64,000 nucleotides of DNA from assembly GCA_945878845.1 (NCBI GenBank), contig CAMCUB010000002.1, positions 62,001-126,000 of the forward strand. Direction: 5' to 3'. This document shows positions 23,946 to 33,004 of the stretch, piece after piece; within the stretch, counting starts at the first letter, position 1; every line of letters starts with the position of its first letter. The notes below the pieces were generated by a model, which was given only the letters and a program-made list of their open reading frames with translations, did no database searches and had not been told where the DNA came from. Source of the stretch: Erythrobacter sanguineus (lineage in GTDB: Bacteria; Pseudomonadota; Alphaproteobacteria; Sphingomonadales; Sphingomonadaceae). The translations under genes and the position numbers were made by a program.

Positions 23946-25532
23946 TCAGAACGCCAGCGCCTTGACCAGCTTCACGCCCTGGACCTTCTCGGCCTCGGCG
24001 ATCACTTCGGGGGTCAGGGCTTCGTCGAGGCTCAGCAGCAGCACCGCTTCCCCGCCCGCCTCGCGGCGGCCAAGGTTGAAGGTGCCGATGTTGATGCCGT
24101 GGTTGCCCAGCAACGTCCCGATGCGGCCGATGAAGCCCGGCTTGTCGTCGTTGACGATGTAGAGCATGTGGCCCGACAGCTCGGCCTCGATGCCGATGCC
24201 GAAGATTTCGACGAGACGCGGGGCCTCGGTGCCGAACAGCGTGCCGGCGACCGAACGCGGCCCCTGCGCGGTTTCCACCGTGACGCGCACGAGCGTGTTG
24301 AACGCCCCGTCGCGGTCGTGGCGGATCTCGCTCACGTCAAGCCCGCGCTCCTTGGCGAGGAACGGCGCGTTGACCATGTTCACCGTGTCCGAATAGCGGC
24401 GCATGAAGCCCGCGAGCACGGCGGCGGTGATCGGCTTGCCGTTGAGTTCAGCCGCCGCGCCCTCGCGCTCGATCCCGATCTGGGTGAGGTTGCCATGGGC
24501 GAGCTGGCCGACAAGGCTGCCGAGCTTCTCGGCGAGCGCCATGTAGGGCTTGAGCTTGGGGGCTTCCTCAGCGCTCAGCGAGGGCACGTTGAGCGCGTTG
24601 GTGACGCCGCCATTGACGAGGTAATCCGCCATCTGCTCGGCCACCTGCAGCGCGACGTTGACCTGCGCTTCGGTGGTGCTCGCGCCCAAGTGCGGGGTGC
24701 AGATGAAGTTGGGCGCGCCGAACAGCGGGTGGTCGGCGGCGGGCGGCTCGGTCTCGAACACGTCGAGCGCGGCGCCGGCCACCTGGCCGCTTTCGAGGCA
24801 CTCCTTCAGCGCCGCCTCGTCGATCAGCCCGCCGCGCGCGCAGTTGATGATGCGGATGCCCTTCTTGGCATTCTCGAGCCGCTCGCGGCTGAGGATGTTG
24901 CGGGTCTCCTCGGTCAGCGGGGTGTGCAGCGTGACGAAGTCGGCGCGGCTCAGCAGCGTGTCGAGATCGACCTTCTCGATCCCGAGTTCGATCGCGCGGT
25001 CTTCGGTGAGGAAGGGATCATAAGCGATCACCTTCATGCGCAGGCCGAGCGCGCGGCTCGCAACGATCGAGCCGATGTTCCCTGCGCCGATCAGGCCCAG
25101 GGTCTTGCCGGTCACTTCCACGCCCATGAACCCGCTCTTGGGCCACTTGCCCGCCTGGGTCTGAGCATTGGCTTCGGGCAGCTGCCGCGCGAGGGCGAAC
25201 ATCAGCGCGATGGCGTGTTCGGCAGTGGTGATCGAGTTGCCGAACGGGGTGTTCATCACCACCACGCCCTTGCCGCTGGCGTAGGGGATGTCGACATTGT
25301 CGACGCCGATGCCGGCGCGGCCGATGACCTTCAGATTGGTCGCGGCATCGAGGATCGCCTTGGTGACCTTGGTCGAGGAACGGATCGCGAGGCCTTGATA
25401 GTCGCCGATGCGGGCGATGAGCTGCTCGGGCGTTTCGCCGGTGATCACGTCGACATCGCAGCCGCGCTCTTCGAAAATGCGCGCGGCATTGGGGTCCATC
25501 TTGTCGGAAATGAGAACTTTGGGACGGGTCAT
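23946..25532 (-). CDS. serA: D-3-phosphoglycerate dehydrogenase
   Basis: A 528-residue enzyme for the first step of serine synthesis (3-phosphoglycerate to 3-phosphohydroxypyruvate, with NAD). In order: substrate domain, NAD domain with GLIGAGNIGSIVASRA, catalytic Arg in INCARGGLIDE, and His in FICTPHLGASTTEA. The last 200 residues hold the ASB domain and a C-terminal ACT domain (MLYIVNDDKPGFIGRIGTLLGNHGINI), so serine feedback control is expected. The start at 25532 has GGAAGG 8 bases upstream. It follows serC, with a repeat between. Confidence 0.97.
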   Translation of the reverse strand: MTRPKVLISDKMDPNAARIFEERGCDVDVITGETPEQLIARIGDYQGLAIRSSTKVTKAILDAATNLKVIGRAGIGVDNVDIPYASGKGVVVMNTPFGNSITTAEHAIALMFALARQLPEANAQTQAGKWPKSGFMGVEVTGKTLGLIGAGNIGSIVASRALGLRMKVIAYDPFLTEDRAIELGIEKVDLDTLLSRADFVTLHTPLTEETRNILSRERLENAKKGIRIINCARGGLIDEAALKECLESGQVAGAALDVFETEPPAADHPLFGAPNFICTPHLGASTTEAQVNVALQVAEQMADYLVNGGVTNALNVPSLSAEEAPKLKPYMALAEKLGSLVGQLAHGNLTQIGIEREGAAAELNGKPITAAVLAGFMRRYSDTVNMVNAPFLAKERGLDVSEIRHDRDGAFNTLVRVTVETAQGPRSVAGTLFGTEAPRLVEIFGIGIEAELSGHMLYIVNDDKPGFIGRIGTLLGNHGINIGTFNLGRREAGGEAVLLLSLDEALTPEVIAEAEKVQGVKLVKALAF

Positions 25533-25549
25533 TTTGAATACCTTCCACT

Positions 25550-25630
25550 CGTCATCCCGGGCTTGAGCCGGGACTATGCGCAAGATGCGCGAAGCAATGG
25601 GGGAGAGCGGCCCCGGATCAGGTCCGGGGC
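25550..25630. repeat. Dispersed palindromes between serC and serA
   Basis: CGTCATCCCGGGCTTGAGCC begins at 25550 and GCCCCGGATCAGGTCCGGGG at 25610; both are self-complementary relatives of the element at 23848. They lie between serC and serA, which are otherwise a conserved operon. Confidence 0.7.
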
Positions 25631-25649
25631 GACGCGAATTTGGACGGCC

Positions 25650-26828
25650 TCAGCCGTTCTTGACCTTCTCGTAGGCCCACTCGATCCACGGCAGCAGGCG
25701 CTTGATGTCCTCCTGCTCGACGGTCGAGCCGCACCAGATGCGCAAGGACGGCGGCGCATCGCGGTAGCCGTTGAAGTCGAAGCCGACATTGCGCTCTTCG
25801 AGCAGCTTGACGATCTTCTTGGGCACGGCGGCCTGATCGTCGGCCGAGAGGCTCTCGTACCAGTCGCCCTGGAACACCATGCACACGCCGGTGTTGGTCT
25901 GGAGCGCGGGGTCGGTGGCCATGTTGCGCAGCCACGGGGTGGCCTCGATCCAGTCCTTGACCAGCGCCGAGTTGGCATCAGCGCGCGCAATCAACGCCTT
26001 GCGGCCGCCGATCGACTTGGCCCATTCGAGCGCGGCGATGTAATCTTCCGTCGCCAGCATCGAGGGGGTGTTGATCGTCTCGCCCTCGAAGATCCCGCGG
26101 TTGAGCTTGTCGCCCTTCTTCATGCGGAACAGCTTGGGCAGCGGCCAGGCGGGGTTGTAGCTCTCGATCCGCTCGATGGCCTTGGGGCTGAGGATAAGCA
26201 TGCCGTGCTGGGCTTCCGAGCCCATGACCTTCTGCCACGAATAGGTGGTGGCATCGAGCTTGGCCCAGTCCATCTCCATTGCGAAGATCGCGCTGGTGGC
26301 ATCGTTGATCGTCACACCCTCGCGGCCCGCTTCGAGCCAGTCGGTGTTCGGGATCTTCGCGCCCGATGTGGTGCCGTTAAAGGTGAACACCACGTCGTTG
26401 CGCTGGGGAACGGTGGTGAGGTCGGGGATCTCGCCGTAGTCGGCGGTGAGGACCTGCAGGTTGGGCAGCTTCAATTGCTTGACCGCGTCCTGGATCCAGA
26501 CATTGCCGAAGCTCTCCCACGCGGCGACCGTCACCGGGCGCGCAGGGTCGAGCATCGACCACATGGCGGCTTCGATGGCGCCAGTGTCCGATGCGGGCAT
26601 TATGCCGATCAGGTAATCGTCAGGGATGCCGAGCAGTTCGCGCGACAGGTCGAGCGCGTACTTCAGGCGCGCCTTGCCAAGGCTCGAACGGTGCGAGCGG
26701 CCAAGCGATTCGGTTTTGAGCTTGTCCAGCGACCAGCCGGGGAATTTTGCGCAGGGGCCCGAGGAAAAAAAGGGGCGCTCAGGCTTCAGCGTCGGCTCGT
26801 GCGCGAGCCCGCGGGTGTACTCAGTCAT
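25650..26828 (-). CDS. serC: Phosphoserine aminotransferase
   Basis: A 392-residue PLP enzyme converting 3-phosphohydroxypyruvate to phosphoserine; it may also serve pyridoxine synthesis. It opens with PFFSSGPCAKFPGW, has the substrate-site HRSSLGKA, and the PLP lysine K200 in YSWQKVMGSEAQHG. This is the longer alphaproteobacterial form. ATG 26828 has AAGGAGAG directly upstream, and that site pairs with CTCTC just before it, forming the last stem of the serC leader RNA. Confidence 0.96.
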   Translation of the reverse strand: MTEYTRGLAHEPTLKPERPFFSSGPCAKFPGWSLDKLKTESLGRSHRSSLGKARLKYALDLSRELLGIPDDYLIGIMPASDTGAIEAAMWSMLDPARPVTVAAWESFGNVWIQDAVKQLKLPNLQVLTADYGEIPDLTTVPQRNDVVFTFNGTTSGAKIPNTDWLEAGREGVTINDATSAIFAMEMDWAKLDATTYSWQKVMGSEAQHGMLILSPKAIERIESYNPAWPLPKLFRMKKGDKLNRGIFEGETINTPSMLATEDYIAALEWAKSIGGRKALIARADANSALVKDWIEATPWLRNMATDPALQTNTGVCMVFQGDWYESLSADDQAAVPKKIVKLLEERNVGFDFNGYRDAPPSLRIWCGSTVEQEDIKRLLPWIEWAYEKVKNG

Positions 26829-26884
26829 GTATTCTCTCCTTGCAGAGAGCTCGCGCGGCGTTGGGACCGCGTGGCCCGTGGGCG
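26829..26884 (-). ncRNA. serC leader RNA (candidate cis-regulatory motif)
   Basis: On the minus strand the 5' leader contains GGGCCACGCGGTCCC followed by AACGCCGCGCGAG and CTCTCTGCAAGGAGAG. The last stem covers the serC ribosome-binding site. The layout and several bases fit the serC motif described upstream of serC in alphaproteobacteria, where the final stem overlaps the Shine-Dalgarno sequence. The ligand or sensing mode of that motif is not established. Confidence 0.65.
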
Positions 26885-26912
26885 GCATTAGAGGCGGGGG
26901 GCGCGGAGTCAA
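26885..26912 (-). promoter_or_regulatory. Candidate serC promoter
   Basis: On the minus strand, TTGACT (26907-26912) and TAATGC (26885-26890) are 16 bases apart, with the leader RNA starting a few bases downstream. The -35 is close to consensus; the -10 is weaker. Confidence 0.5.
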
Positions 26913-27011
26913 TGAATATCGGCGCTTGTCGAAAATCACCCGCTCCCGCGCAGACGAAGGCACAACCTCCCTCTCGCAAAATACGTTCGCCTCGCCTAAT
27001 GGGGCGGCTCC

Positions 27012-28184
27012 ATGGATATATCCGACCTCCGCATTGCCCTGTTCAGCGGCAACTACAACTACACCCGCGACGGGGCCAATCAGGCGCTCAACCGGCTGGT
27101 GGGATCGCTGCTGTCACGCGGCGCAAAGGTGCGCGTCTATTCGCCTAAGGTCGCCAATCCCGATTTCGCCCCGACCGGCGAGCTGGTCGGCGTGCCCAAT
27201 ATCCCCATGCCGGTGAAGGGGCGCGGGGAATACCGCGTGCCGACCCACTTGGGCGCGGCGGTGAAGCGCGATCTGGAGGCCTTCGCGCCCAATATCGTCC
27301 ACCTCTCCTCGCCCGACCCTTCCGCCCACGCCGCACTGCGCTGGGCGCGTGCACGGGGCCTGCCGGTGCTCGCCAGCGTCCACACGCGGTTCGAGACCTA
27401 TCCGCGCTATTACAACATGGCCTTCCTCGAGCCGCTGATCATCAAGGGCCTGCAGCGCTTCTACAACCGCTGCGACGCGCTGGTCGCGCCCTCGCAGTCG
27501 ATGATCGACGAACTGACCGCGATGGGCATGCACACCCGCATCGGGCTGTGGAGCCGGGGCGTCGACCGCACGATCTTTTCCAGCGCCCGCCGCGATCCCG
27601 AATGGCGCCGCCGCCTCGGGCTGGCGGATGATGACGTTGCCATCGTCTTCCTCGGGCGGCTGGTGATGGAGAAGGGCCTCGACGTCTTCGCCGAGACCGC
27701 CGCGCGGCTGCGCGACATGGGCGCGCCGCACAAGGTTCTGGTGATCGGCGACGGCCCGGCGCGCGGCTGGTTCGAGGCGAACCTGCCGAGCGGGATCTTT
27801 GCCGGGTTCAAGACCGGCGAGGCGCTGGGCCAGGCGCTCGCCAGCGGGGACGTGTTCTTCAACCCCAGCGTCACCGAGACCTTCGGCAACGTGACGCTCG
27901 AAGCCATGGCGAGCGGCTTGCCGGTGGTCGCCGCAGGGGCAACGGGCAGCGCGAGCCTCGTTGCCGATGGCGTGACCGGGCAGCTGGTCGCACCCTCGGG
28001 CAGCATGAAGACCGACGCCGAAGCCTTCGCCGCGGCGCTTGCGCCCTATTGCAGCGATCCCGCGCTGCGCGCCGCGCACGGCTCGGCCGGCGAGACGCGC
28101 GCCTGCGAATATTCGTGGGAAGCGATCAACGCGGTGGTCGCGGACACCTATGTCCAGCTGGTCGAGGAACGGCGCAAGGCGTAG
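27012..28184 (+). CDS. GT4-family glycosyltransferase
   Basis: A 390-residue two-Rossmann (GT-B) enzyme. The N-terminal part starts LRIALFSGNYNYTRDGANQALNRLV and has VLASVHTRFETYPRYY; the C-terminal part has IVFLGRLVMEKGLDVFAE, VIGDGPARGWFE and the donor-binding FNPSVTETFGNVTLEAMASGLPVV with its Ex7E pair. The family includes enzymes that glycosylate diacylglycerol or phosphatidylinositol; this protein resembles the alphaproteobacterial glycolipid branch, but donor and acceptor are not proven. It is divergent from serC, with no neighbouring polysaccharide genes. Confidence 0.88.
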   Translation: MDISDLRIALFSGNYNYTRDGANQALNRLVGSLLSRGAKVRVYSPKVANPDFAPTGELVGVPNIPMPVKGRGEYRVPTHLGAAVKRDLEAFAPNIVHLSSPDPSAHAALRWARARGLPVLASVHTRFETYPRYYNMAFLEPLIIKGLQRFYNRCDALVAPSQSMIDELTAMGMHTRIGLWSRGVDRTIFSSARRDPEWRRRLGLADDDVAIVFLGRLVMEKGLDVFAETAARLRDMGAPHKVLVIGDGPARGWFEANLPSGIFAGFKTGEALGQALASGDVFFNPSVTETFGNVTLEAMASGLPVVAAGATGSASLVADGVTGQLVAPSGSMKTDAEAFAAALAPYCSDPALRAAHGSAGETRACEYSWEAINAVVADTYVQLVEERRKA

Positions 28185-28224
28185 TTTGTCGCCCTACCGC
28201 TCCGCTACTTGAGGGCGCGCGTAA

Positions 28225-28659
28225 CTACTTCAGCACCCCCGCCTTCGCCATCGCGCGGGCGTAGAACAGCAGGAACAGCGTCACGACCCAGATCGCGACG
28301 TCGAGCGCCGGGGCCTGCATGTCGGCGGGCACTTCGAGCACCACGTAATTGCCGACAGTCGTGCCGACGAGGCCAATGGTCGCCACCACCATCGCCGTCA
28401 CCGCCCACTTGGAGCGCGCCAGCAGTAGCAGCGACCCGGCAAAGGCCCCCCACACGCCGAGCGCCCAGAAGGCGCTGATCCATGCGGGATAGCTTTCCAT
28501 GAAGGCGATCTGGCTGGGGGTCAGACCCATCTCGGCCAGCATCCCGAGCTTGGTCGTCACATAGCTGAGGATGCCCATCGCATTGAACAGCAGCGTCACC
28601 ACGCCGACCACCCAAAGGTGCCACGGCGTCGCCGTGCGGCTTGCGGTCATCTCAGTCAT
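28225..28659 (-). CDS. Four-helix membrane protein of unknown function
   Basis: A 144-residue protein with four predicted membrane spans: about 15-38, 62-84, 90-110 and 120-137. A short charged start (MTEMTASRTATPWHLW) suggests the N-terminus is cytoplasmic. The start at 28659 has GGGGAAG just upstream; an ATG 18 bases earlier is less well placed. I do not recognise a named function. It lies 78 bases downstream of the PadR regulator on the same strand and could belong to its regulon. Confidence 0.75.
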   Translation of the reverse strand: MTEMTASRTATPWHLWVVGVVTLLFNAMGILSYVTTKLGMLAEMGLTPSQIAFMESYPAWISAFWALGVWGAFAGSLLLLARSKWAVTAMVVATIGLVGTTVGNYVVLEVPADMQAPALDVAIWVVTLFLLFYARAMAKAGVLK

Positions 28660-28737
28660 GGGCTTCCCCTCCCCCATCCGCTGCGACCCGGACGGGGGAG
28701 AGAATATGCTTTTGTTGCATTCACCGCAACAACGGCG

Positions 28738-29388
28738 TCACAGCCGCTCGATGCGCTTCGCCATCTCGTCGATCATGTCGACGATCTCATTGATGGTACG
28801 CTCGTCGAGCTTGCCCGCCCGCGCGCGGTTCTTGAGCACCGACCCAAGGTTCCCCATCGCGCGGAACAGATCGTGCGAGCGGACCGTGGTGGTGCGCTCG
28901 CCATGGCGGCCGAGACGGCGCATCAGGCCCTCGACTTCCTCGGCGCGGCTGTCCAACTCGTCGCGGCCCTGCTGCGTCGCGGTGAAGGGCTTCTTCGCAC
29001 CCTCGGCCTCGGCCTCCGCGATCGCGCCTTCGTCCTCGAGCAGCTGCAGCGTCGGATAGACCGCACCGGGGCTCGGCGCATAGTCGCCGCCGGTCATTTC
29101 CTCGATCGCCTTGATGAGCTCATAGCCGTGGCGCTCCTGCTCGGCGATCAGCGCGAGCAGCGCGAGGCGCAACTCGCCCTGCGCAAACATCCGCCCGCGG
29201 CGGCCGCGGCGGCCCCGGGCTTCTTCGGCGCCTTCGCCCTCGGGGCCGCGCGGGCCTTCCTCGTCCCAGCGCGCGCGGGCCTTGAAGCCGGGGCCGGCGA
29301 AGTTCATGTTACCGTTCATTGCCATCATCGCCATCGTCTCGGCGAATTTCTCCCAGCCGCCGCCGCGGCCATACCGGTTCCAGGTCAT
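28738..29388 (-). CDS. PadR-family transcriptional regulator
   Basis: A 216-residue regulator. After a Gly/Arg-rich N-terminal extension (to about 65) comes the PadR winged helix: ELRLALLALIAEQERHGYELIKAIEEMTGGDYAPSPGAVYPTLQLLEDEGAI. A helical dimerisation tail follows, with a possible metal- or charge-rich stretch. ATG 29388 was chosen because AGGAGG is 7 bases upstream; ATG 29394 would sit only 1 base from that site. The promoter region carries an 8-bp inverted repeat. Its neighbour is a small membrane protein, a frequent partner of PadR regulators. Confidence 0.88.
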   Translation of the reverse strand: MTWNRYGRGGGWEKFAETMAMMAMNGNMNFAGPGFKARARWDEEGPRGPEGEGAEEARGRRGRRGRMFAQGELRLALLALIAEQERHGYELIKAIEEMTGGDYAPSPGAVYPTLQLLEDEGAIAEAEAEGAKKPFTATQQGRDELDSRAEEVEGLMRRLGRHGERTTTVRSHDLFRAMGNLGSVLKNRARAGKLDERTINEIVDMIDEMAKRIERL

Positions 29389-29409
29389 ATGCATTCCTCC
29401 TCGGATATA

Positions 29410-29438
29410 TCTGCGATACGTCCAAGATATATCGCAGA
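29410..29438. promoter_or_regulatory. Probable PadR operator
   Basis: The arms TCTGCGAT (29410-29417) and ATCGCAGA (29431-29438) are a perfect 8-bp inverted repeat with 13 bases between. GATATAT occurs twice in the element, next to or inside the arms. It lies 21 bases before the PadR start and 69 bases before rarA, so it could control padR and possibly rarA. AT-rich dyads of this kind are typical PadR targets. Confidence 0.6.
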
Positions 29439-29507
29439 CCTATCTTTGCAAGCAGTCAAGCGGCAGAGAGTTTCCTTTTCCGCTGGGTGGCCTATCCCGA
29501 CCGACGA

Positions 29508-30821
29508 ATGACTGACCTGTTCGGACAAGACGCCCCCGAGGCCCCGCGCGACGCCCCGAGCGATGACGCACCGCTTGCCGACCGGCTGCGCCCGGCCACG
29601 CTTGCCGAGGTGGTCGGGCAGGAGCACCTTACCGGCCCGGCAGGTGCAATCGGGCGGATGGTGGCGGCAGGCAAGCTTGCCAGCATGATCCTGTGGGGGC
29701 CGCCGGGCACCGGCAAGACCTCGATCGCCCGCCTGCTCGCCGATTCTGTGGGGATGCGTTATGCCGCTATTAGCGCGGTGTTCTCGGGCGTGGCCGACCT
29801 GAAGCAGGCCTTTGCGGAGGCCGAGAAGATGGCCAAGGCAGGCCGCAAGACCCTGCTCTTCGTGGACGAGATCCACCGCTTCAACCGCGCGCAGCAGGAC
29901 GGCTTCCTCCCCTATGTCGAGCGCGGGGTGGTGACGCTGGTGGGCGCGACCACCGAGAACCCGAGCTTCGCGCTCAACGCCGCGCTGCTGAGCCGCGCGC
30001 AGGTGCTGGTGCTGAACCGGCTTGACGAAGCCGCGCTGGCGGCGCTGCTGGAGAAGGCCGAGGCGCTGGAAGGCCCCCTCCCCCTCACCCCCGAGGCCCG
30101 CGAGGCGCTGATCGCACAGGCCGATGGCGATGGGCGGTTTCTGCTGGGGCAGGCGGAAACCCTGTATTCCGCAGAGCTGACCGAGGCCCTCGACCCGGCG
30201 GGCTTGGGCACCTTCCTCCAGCGCCGCGTCGCGGTCTACGACAAGGACCGCGACGGGCATTACAACCTCATTTCCGCGCTCCACAAATCGGTGCGCGGGA
30301 GCGATCCGCAAGCCGCGCTCTACTGGCTGGCGCGCATGCTGGTGGCGGGCGAGGAGCCGCTGTTCCTCGCCCGGCGGCTGGTGCGCATGGCGGTCGAGGA
30401 TATCGGCATGGCCGATCCCCACGCCCTCCCCCAATGCATGGCGGCGATGGAAGCCTACCGATTCCTCGGCTCGCCCGAAGGCGAGCTGGCGCTGGTGCAG
30501 GCCTGCCTCTACCTCGCCACCGCACCCAAATCGAACGCGGTCTATCTGGCGCAGAAAGCAGCGTGGAAGGCGGCCAAGGAGACCGGCAGCCTCATGCCGC
30601 CGATGAATATCGTCAACCCCGCGACCGGCCTCATGGAAAAGCTCGGCTACGGCAAGGGCTACACCTATGACCACGATACGCCCGAGGGCTTTTCGGGCGA
30701 CAATTACTGGCCCGAAGGCATGGCCCCCGAGGCATTCTACACCCCCGTGGAGCGCGGCTTCGAGCGCGAGGTGCGCAAACGCCTCGATTACTGGGACAAG
30801 CTGCGCGGGGAGCGGGGATGA
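29508..30821 (+). CDS. rarA: Replication-associated recombination protein A (AAA ATPase)
   Basis: A 437-residue clamp-loader-like AAA+ ATPase (also called MgsA) that acts at stalled replication forks. Walker A is GPPGTGKT (64-71), Walker B is LLFVDEIHRFNRAQQD (about 115-130), and the sensor region has GATTENPSFALNAALLSR. The C-terminal tetramerisation domain contains GHYNLISALHKSVRGSDPQAALYW. The length is normal. Its stop overlaps the start of the MmcQ-like gene (ATGA). Confidence 0.96.
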   Translation: MTDLFGQDAPEAPRDAPSDDAPLADRLRPATLAEVVGQEHLTGPAGAIGRMVAAGKLASMILWGPPGTGKTSIARLLADSVGMRYAAISAVFSGVADLKQAFAEAEKMAKAGRKTLLFVDEIHRFNRAQQDGFLPYVERGVVTLVGATTENPSFALNAALLSRAQVLVLNRLDEAALAALLEKAEALEGPLPLTPEAREALIAQADGDGRFLLGQAETLYSAELTEALDPAGLGTFLQRRVAVYDKDRDGHYNLISALHKSVRGSDPQAALYWLARMLVAGEEPLFLARRLVRMAVEDIGMADPHALPQCMAAMEAYRFLGSPEGELALVQACLYLATAPKSNAVYLAQKAAWKAAKETGSLMPPMNIVNPATGLMEKLGYGKGYTYDHDTPEGFSGDNYWPEGMAPEAFYTPVERGFEREVRKRLDYWDKLRGERG

Positions 30822-31174
30822 GCGGGGCATTGGACACTTGGGAGGCGGCGCGCGACTTCGCGCTCGGTCTTCCGGGCACCGAACTCTCGAGCAGCTATGG
30901 CAAACCCGCAATCAAGATCGCCGCCAACGGACGCGCGATCCTCGGCACAGGGCGCGAGAGTGACACATCCTTCGTGCTCCACATCGACATCGCCACCGCC
31001 GAAATGCTGATGGCGACGGGGCCGGAGACTTTCTGGCAGACCCCGCATTACGAGGGCTACGGCGCGGTGCTGGTGCGCTTCGACAGCCCCGATCCCGAGC
31101 GCGTGCGCGACATGATCCGGCTGGCGCATGAACAGGCGGCGGCAATGAAGCCGGTGGTCAAGCGCAAGCGATGA
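30818..31174 (+). CDS. MmcQ/YjbR family protein
   Basis: A 118-residue protein of the MmcQ/YjbR fold (double-wing, CyaY-like). The conserved start is LDTWEAARDFALGLPGTELSSSYGKPAIKI, with the later FWQTPHYEGYGAVLVRF and RVRDMIRLAHEQAAAMKP. Members are thought to bind DNA, but a cellular role is not settled. It is translationally coupled to rarA (4-base overlap) and to the lipoprotein gene after it (4-base overlap). Confidence 0.88.
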   Translation: MSGALDTWEAARDFALGLPGTELSSSYGKPAIKIAANGRAILGTGRESDTSFVLHIDIATAEMLMATGPETFWQTPHYEGYGAVLVRFDSPDPERVRDMIRLAHEQAAAMKPVVKRKR

Positions 31175-31965
31175 TGGGGCGCGCCGTTCCCCTGCTGGCT
31201 ATCGCCGCGCTGGCGCTAACCGGATGCGGGGAGGAACCCGCCGCACCGCCTGCCGCAGCTGACGCCAGCCCTTCTCCCGTCCCGGCCCCATCTGCCACGC
31301 CCGACATCGCGCGCTGCAATGCCGAGCATGTGGCCTATCCCGAAGATCCAATGCCGTCCGTCCCGGTCAAGATTCCGAAGGCCTTCCATGCCTTCGCCGC
31401 CAGCAGCGATGTGGAAATGGCCCTTCTGACCCAATCGGGCGCTACCGTATGCCACAGCACCGTCGGGCTCTATCGCATCCAGGACATGGCTTGGCTGCGA
31501 GGAGATCGCCTGCTCGGCTGGGAATGGGAGGCGCACGAAGCCTATGGCTTCACGGTCTTCGACCGCGCCGGCAAAGGCACGGTGATCGACACCGGGGTAA
31601 GGCCGACCTTTTCACCGAGCGGCGCGCGCTTCGCGAGTGTCGAGTTTACCGAGATGGGCTTCGGCGCGCTCAGCGGGTTTGCGGTGTGGGAGGTCCGCGC
31701 GGATTCGCTCGCACAGCTCGGCGGCGAGGTGACGCGGGTGAAGGGTCAGGGCGAGGACATGGTGATCACCGACCCTGCGGTCTTCACCAACCGCTTCGGC
31801 GATTGGTCGATCAGCGGATGGAAGGGCGAGACCTGCGTCAACCTTGCCTTCGAAGGGCATGAGCCAAGCTCCGACGCCGTTTCCGCCGACATTGCAACCG
31901 TCACGCGCACCTTCCACGCTGCCGAGACCGCCCGCTGGCAGATCGCACCCGGACCATGCGCGTGA
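31171..31965 (+). CDS. Lipoprotein of unknown function
   Basis: A 264-residue protein with lipobox LALTGC (Cys19 counting from ATG 31171) and an Ala/Pro-rich linker to about residue 45. The rest, with CNAEHVAYPEDPMPSVPVKIP and a beta-rich region (LLGWEWEAHEAYGFTVFDRAG, FSPSGARFASVEFTEMGFG), looks like a small propeller-like or beta-sandwich domain. A paired-Cys pattern near both ends suggests disulfides. No family is recognised. It overlaps the genes on both sides (4 and 10 bases). Confidence 0.75.
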   Translation: MMGRAVPLLAIAALALTGCGEEPAAPPAAADASPSPVPAPSATPDIARCNAEHVAYPEDPMPSVPVKIPKAFHAFAASSDVEMALLTQSGATVCHSTVGLYRIQDMAWLRGDRLLGWEWEAHEAYGFTVFDRAGKGTVIDTGVRPTFSPSGARFASVEFTEMGFGALSGFAVWEVRADSLAQLGGEVTRVKGQGEDMVITDPAVFTNRFGDWSISGWKGETCVNLAFEGHEPSSDAVSADIATVTRTFHAAETARWQIAPGPCA

Positions 31966-32852
31966 CAGCGCCCCGCTTCGCGCATTTCCTCGCGGTCGAC
32001 TGGTCCGGGGCGAAAGGACCGCGCCAAAAGGGAATCGCCGTGGCGCTCGCCAAGGCTGACGGAGGCCCCCCGGCACTGCTCGCCCCGCCAGATCCGCGCG
32101 GATGGGCGCGGGCCGAGGTGCTCGCGCTCATAGGCGCGATGAAGCTGCCGACGCTGGTCGGGCTCGATCTGGGTATCTCCCTGCCGTTCCACGATGCCGG
32201 GGCGTTCTTCCCCGGATGGGACGCCTCGCCGCCGGACGCGCGACAATTGTGGGCGCTGATCGATGCCGTGTGCGCCGATGATCCCAACCTTGAGGCAGGC
32301 GGCTTCCTCGCCCACCCCGAGGCCGCGCGCTATTTCCGCCATGGCGCAGGCGCGCAGGGCGACCGCTTCCTCCTCCCCGGCGCCGCCACCCGCGAGGGCC
32401 GCTTCCGCATCGCCGAGGCCGCACAGCGCCAGCAGGGCGTGCGGCCGGTGAGCAATTTCAACCTCGTGGGCGCAGCGCAGGTGGGCAAGTCGAGCCTGAC
32501 GGGAATGCGAATGCTCCACCGTCTGGGCGGCCGGGTGCCCGTATGGCCGGTCGATCCGCTCCCTGCCGAAGGTTCAGTCGTGACCGAGATTTACACCTCG
32601 ATGGCCGCGCGTCTTGGCGGGGTGACGGGCGCTGCGACCAAGCTGCGCAGCTACGAGGGCCTGAACGATGCGCTCGATGCGCTCGGCTCGCCCCCGGTCG
32701 CGGGCACGGGCGCGATCGGCGATCATGCATCGGACGCGCTGCTGACCGCCGCCTGGCTGCGCCGCGTGCATGGGACGCGCGACCTGTGGCACCCCGAGGG
32801 CCTCACCCCCGCGGTCGCACGCACCGAAGGGTGGACTTTCGGCGCGGTCTAG
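31956..32852 (+). CDS. DUF429-like predicted nuclease (RNase H fold)
   Basis: A 298-residue protein that begins with an acidic strand HFLAVDWSGAKGPRQKGIAVAL and has a second acidic site LVGLDLGISLPF and a late GDHASDALLTAAWLRR. This spacing of Asp residues fits an RNase H-like fold of the DUF429 type, but this is inference from pattern. A weak cue is the start overlapping the lipoprotein gene by 10 bases, which suggests operon membership with rarA. tRNA-Thr follows 21 bases after the stop. Confidence 0.7.
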   Translation: MRVTAPRFAHFLAVDWSGAKGPRQKGIAVALAKADGGPPALLAPPDPRGWARAEVLALIGAMKLPTLVGLDLGISLPFHDAGAFFPGWDASPPDARQLWALIDAVCADDPNLEAGGFLAHPEAARYFRHGAGAQGDRFLLPGAATREGRFRIAEAAQRQQGVRPVSNFNLVGAAQVGKSSLTGMRMLHRLGGRVPVWPVDPLPAEGSVVTEIYTSMAARLGGVTGAATKLRSYEGLNDALDALGSPPVAGTGAIGDHASDALLTAAWLRRVHGTRDLWHPEGLTPAVARTEGWTFGAV

Positions 32853-32873
32853 GATTATGGGCCCACTCGGATA

Positions 32874-32949
<76 letters not shown>

Positions 32950-33004
32950 CCGTTGTTGTGGGACGTCACGAAATCCGCGCCAAGTCTGTCCGGGCCGTGC
33001 AAGC

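Noticed and set aside
22734..26891. A 1385-codon open frame on the plus strand across hisZ, serA and serC
   Set aside because: It mirrors three conserved biosynthetic genes and shows low-complexity His/Arg/Asp composition. The minus-strand genes explain the DNA.
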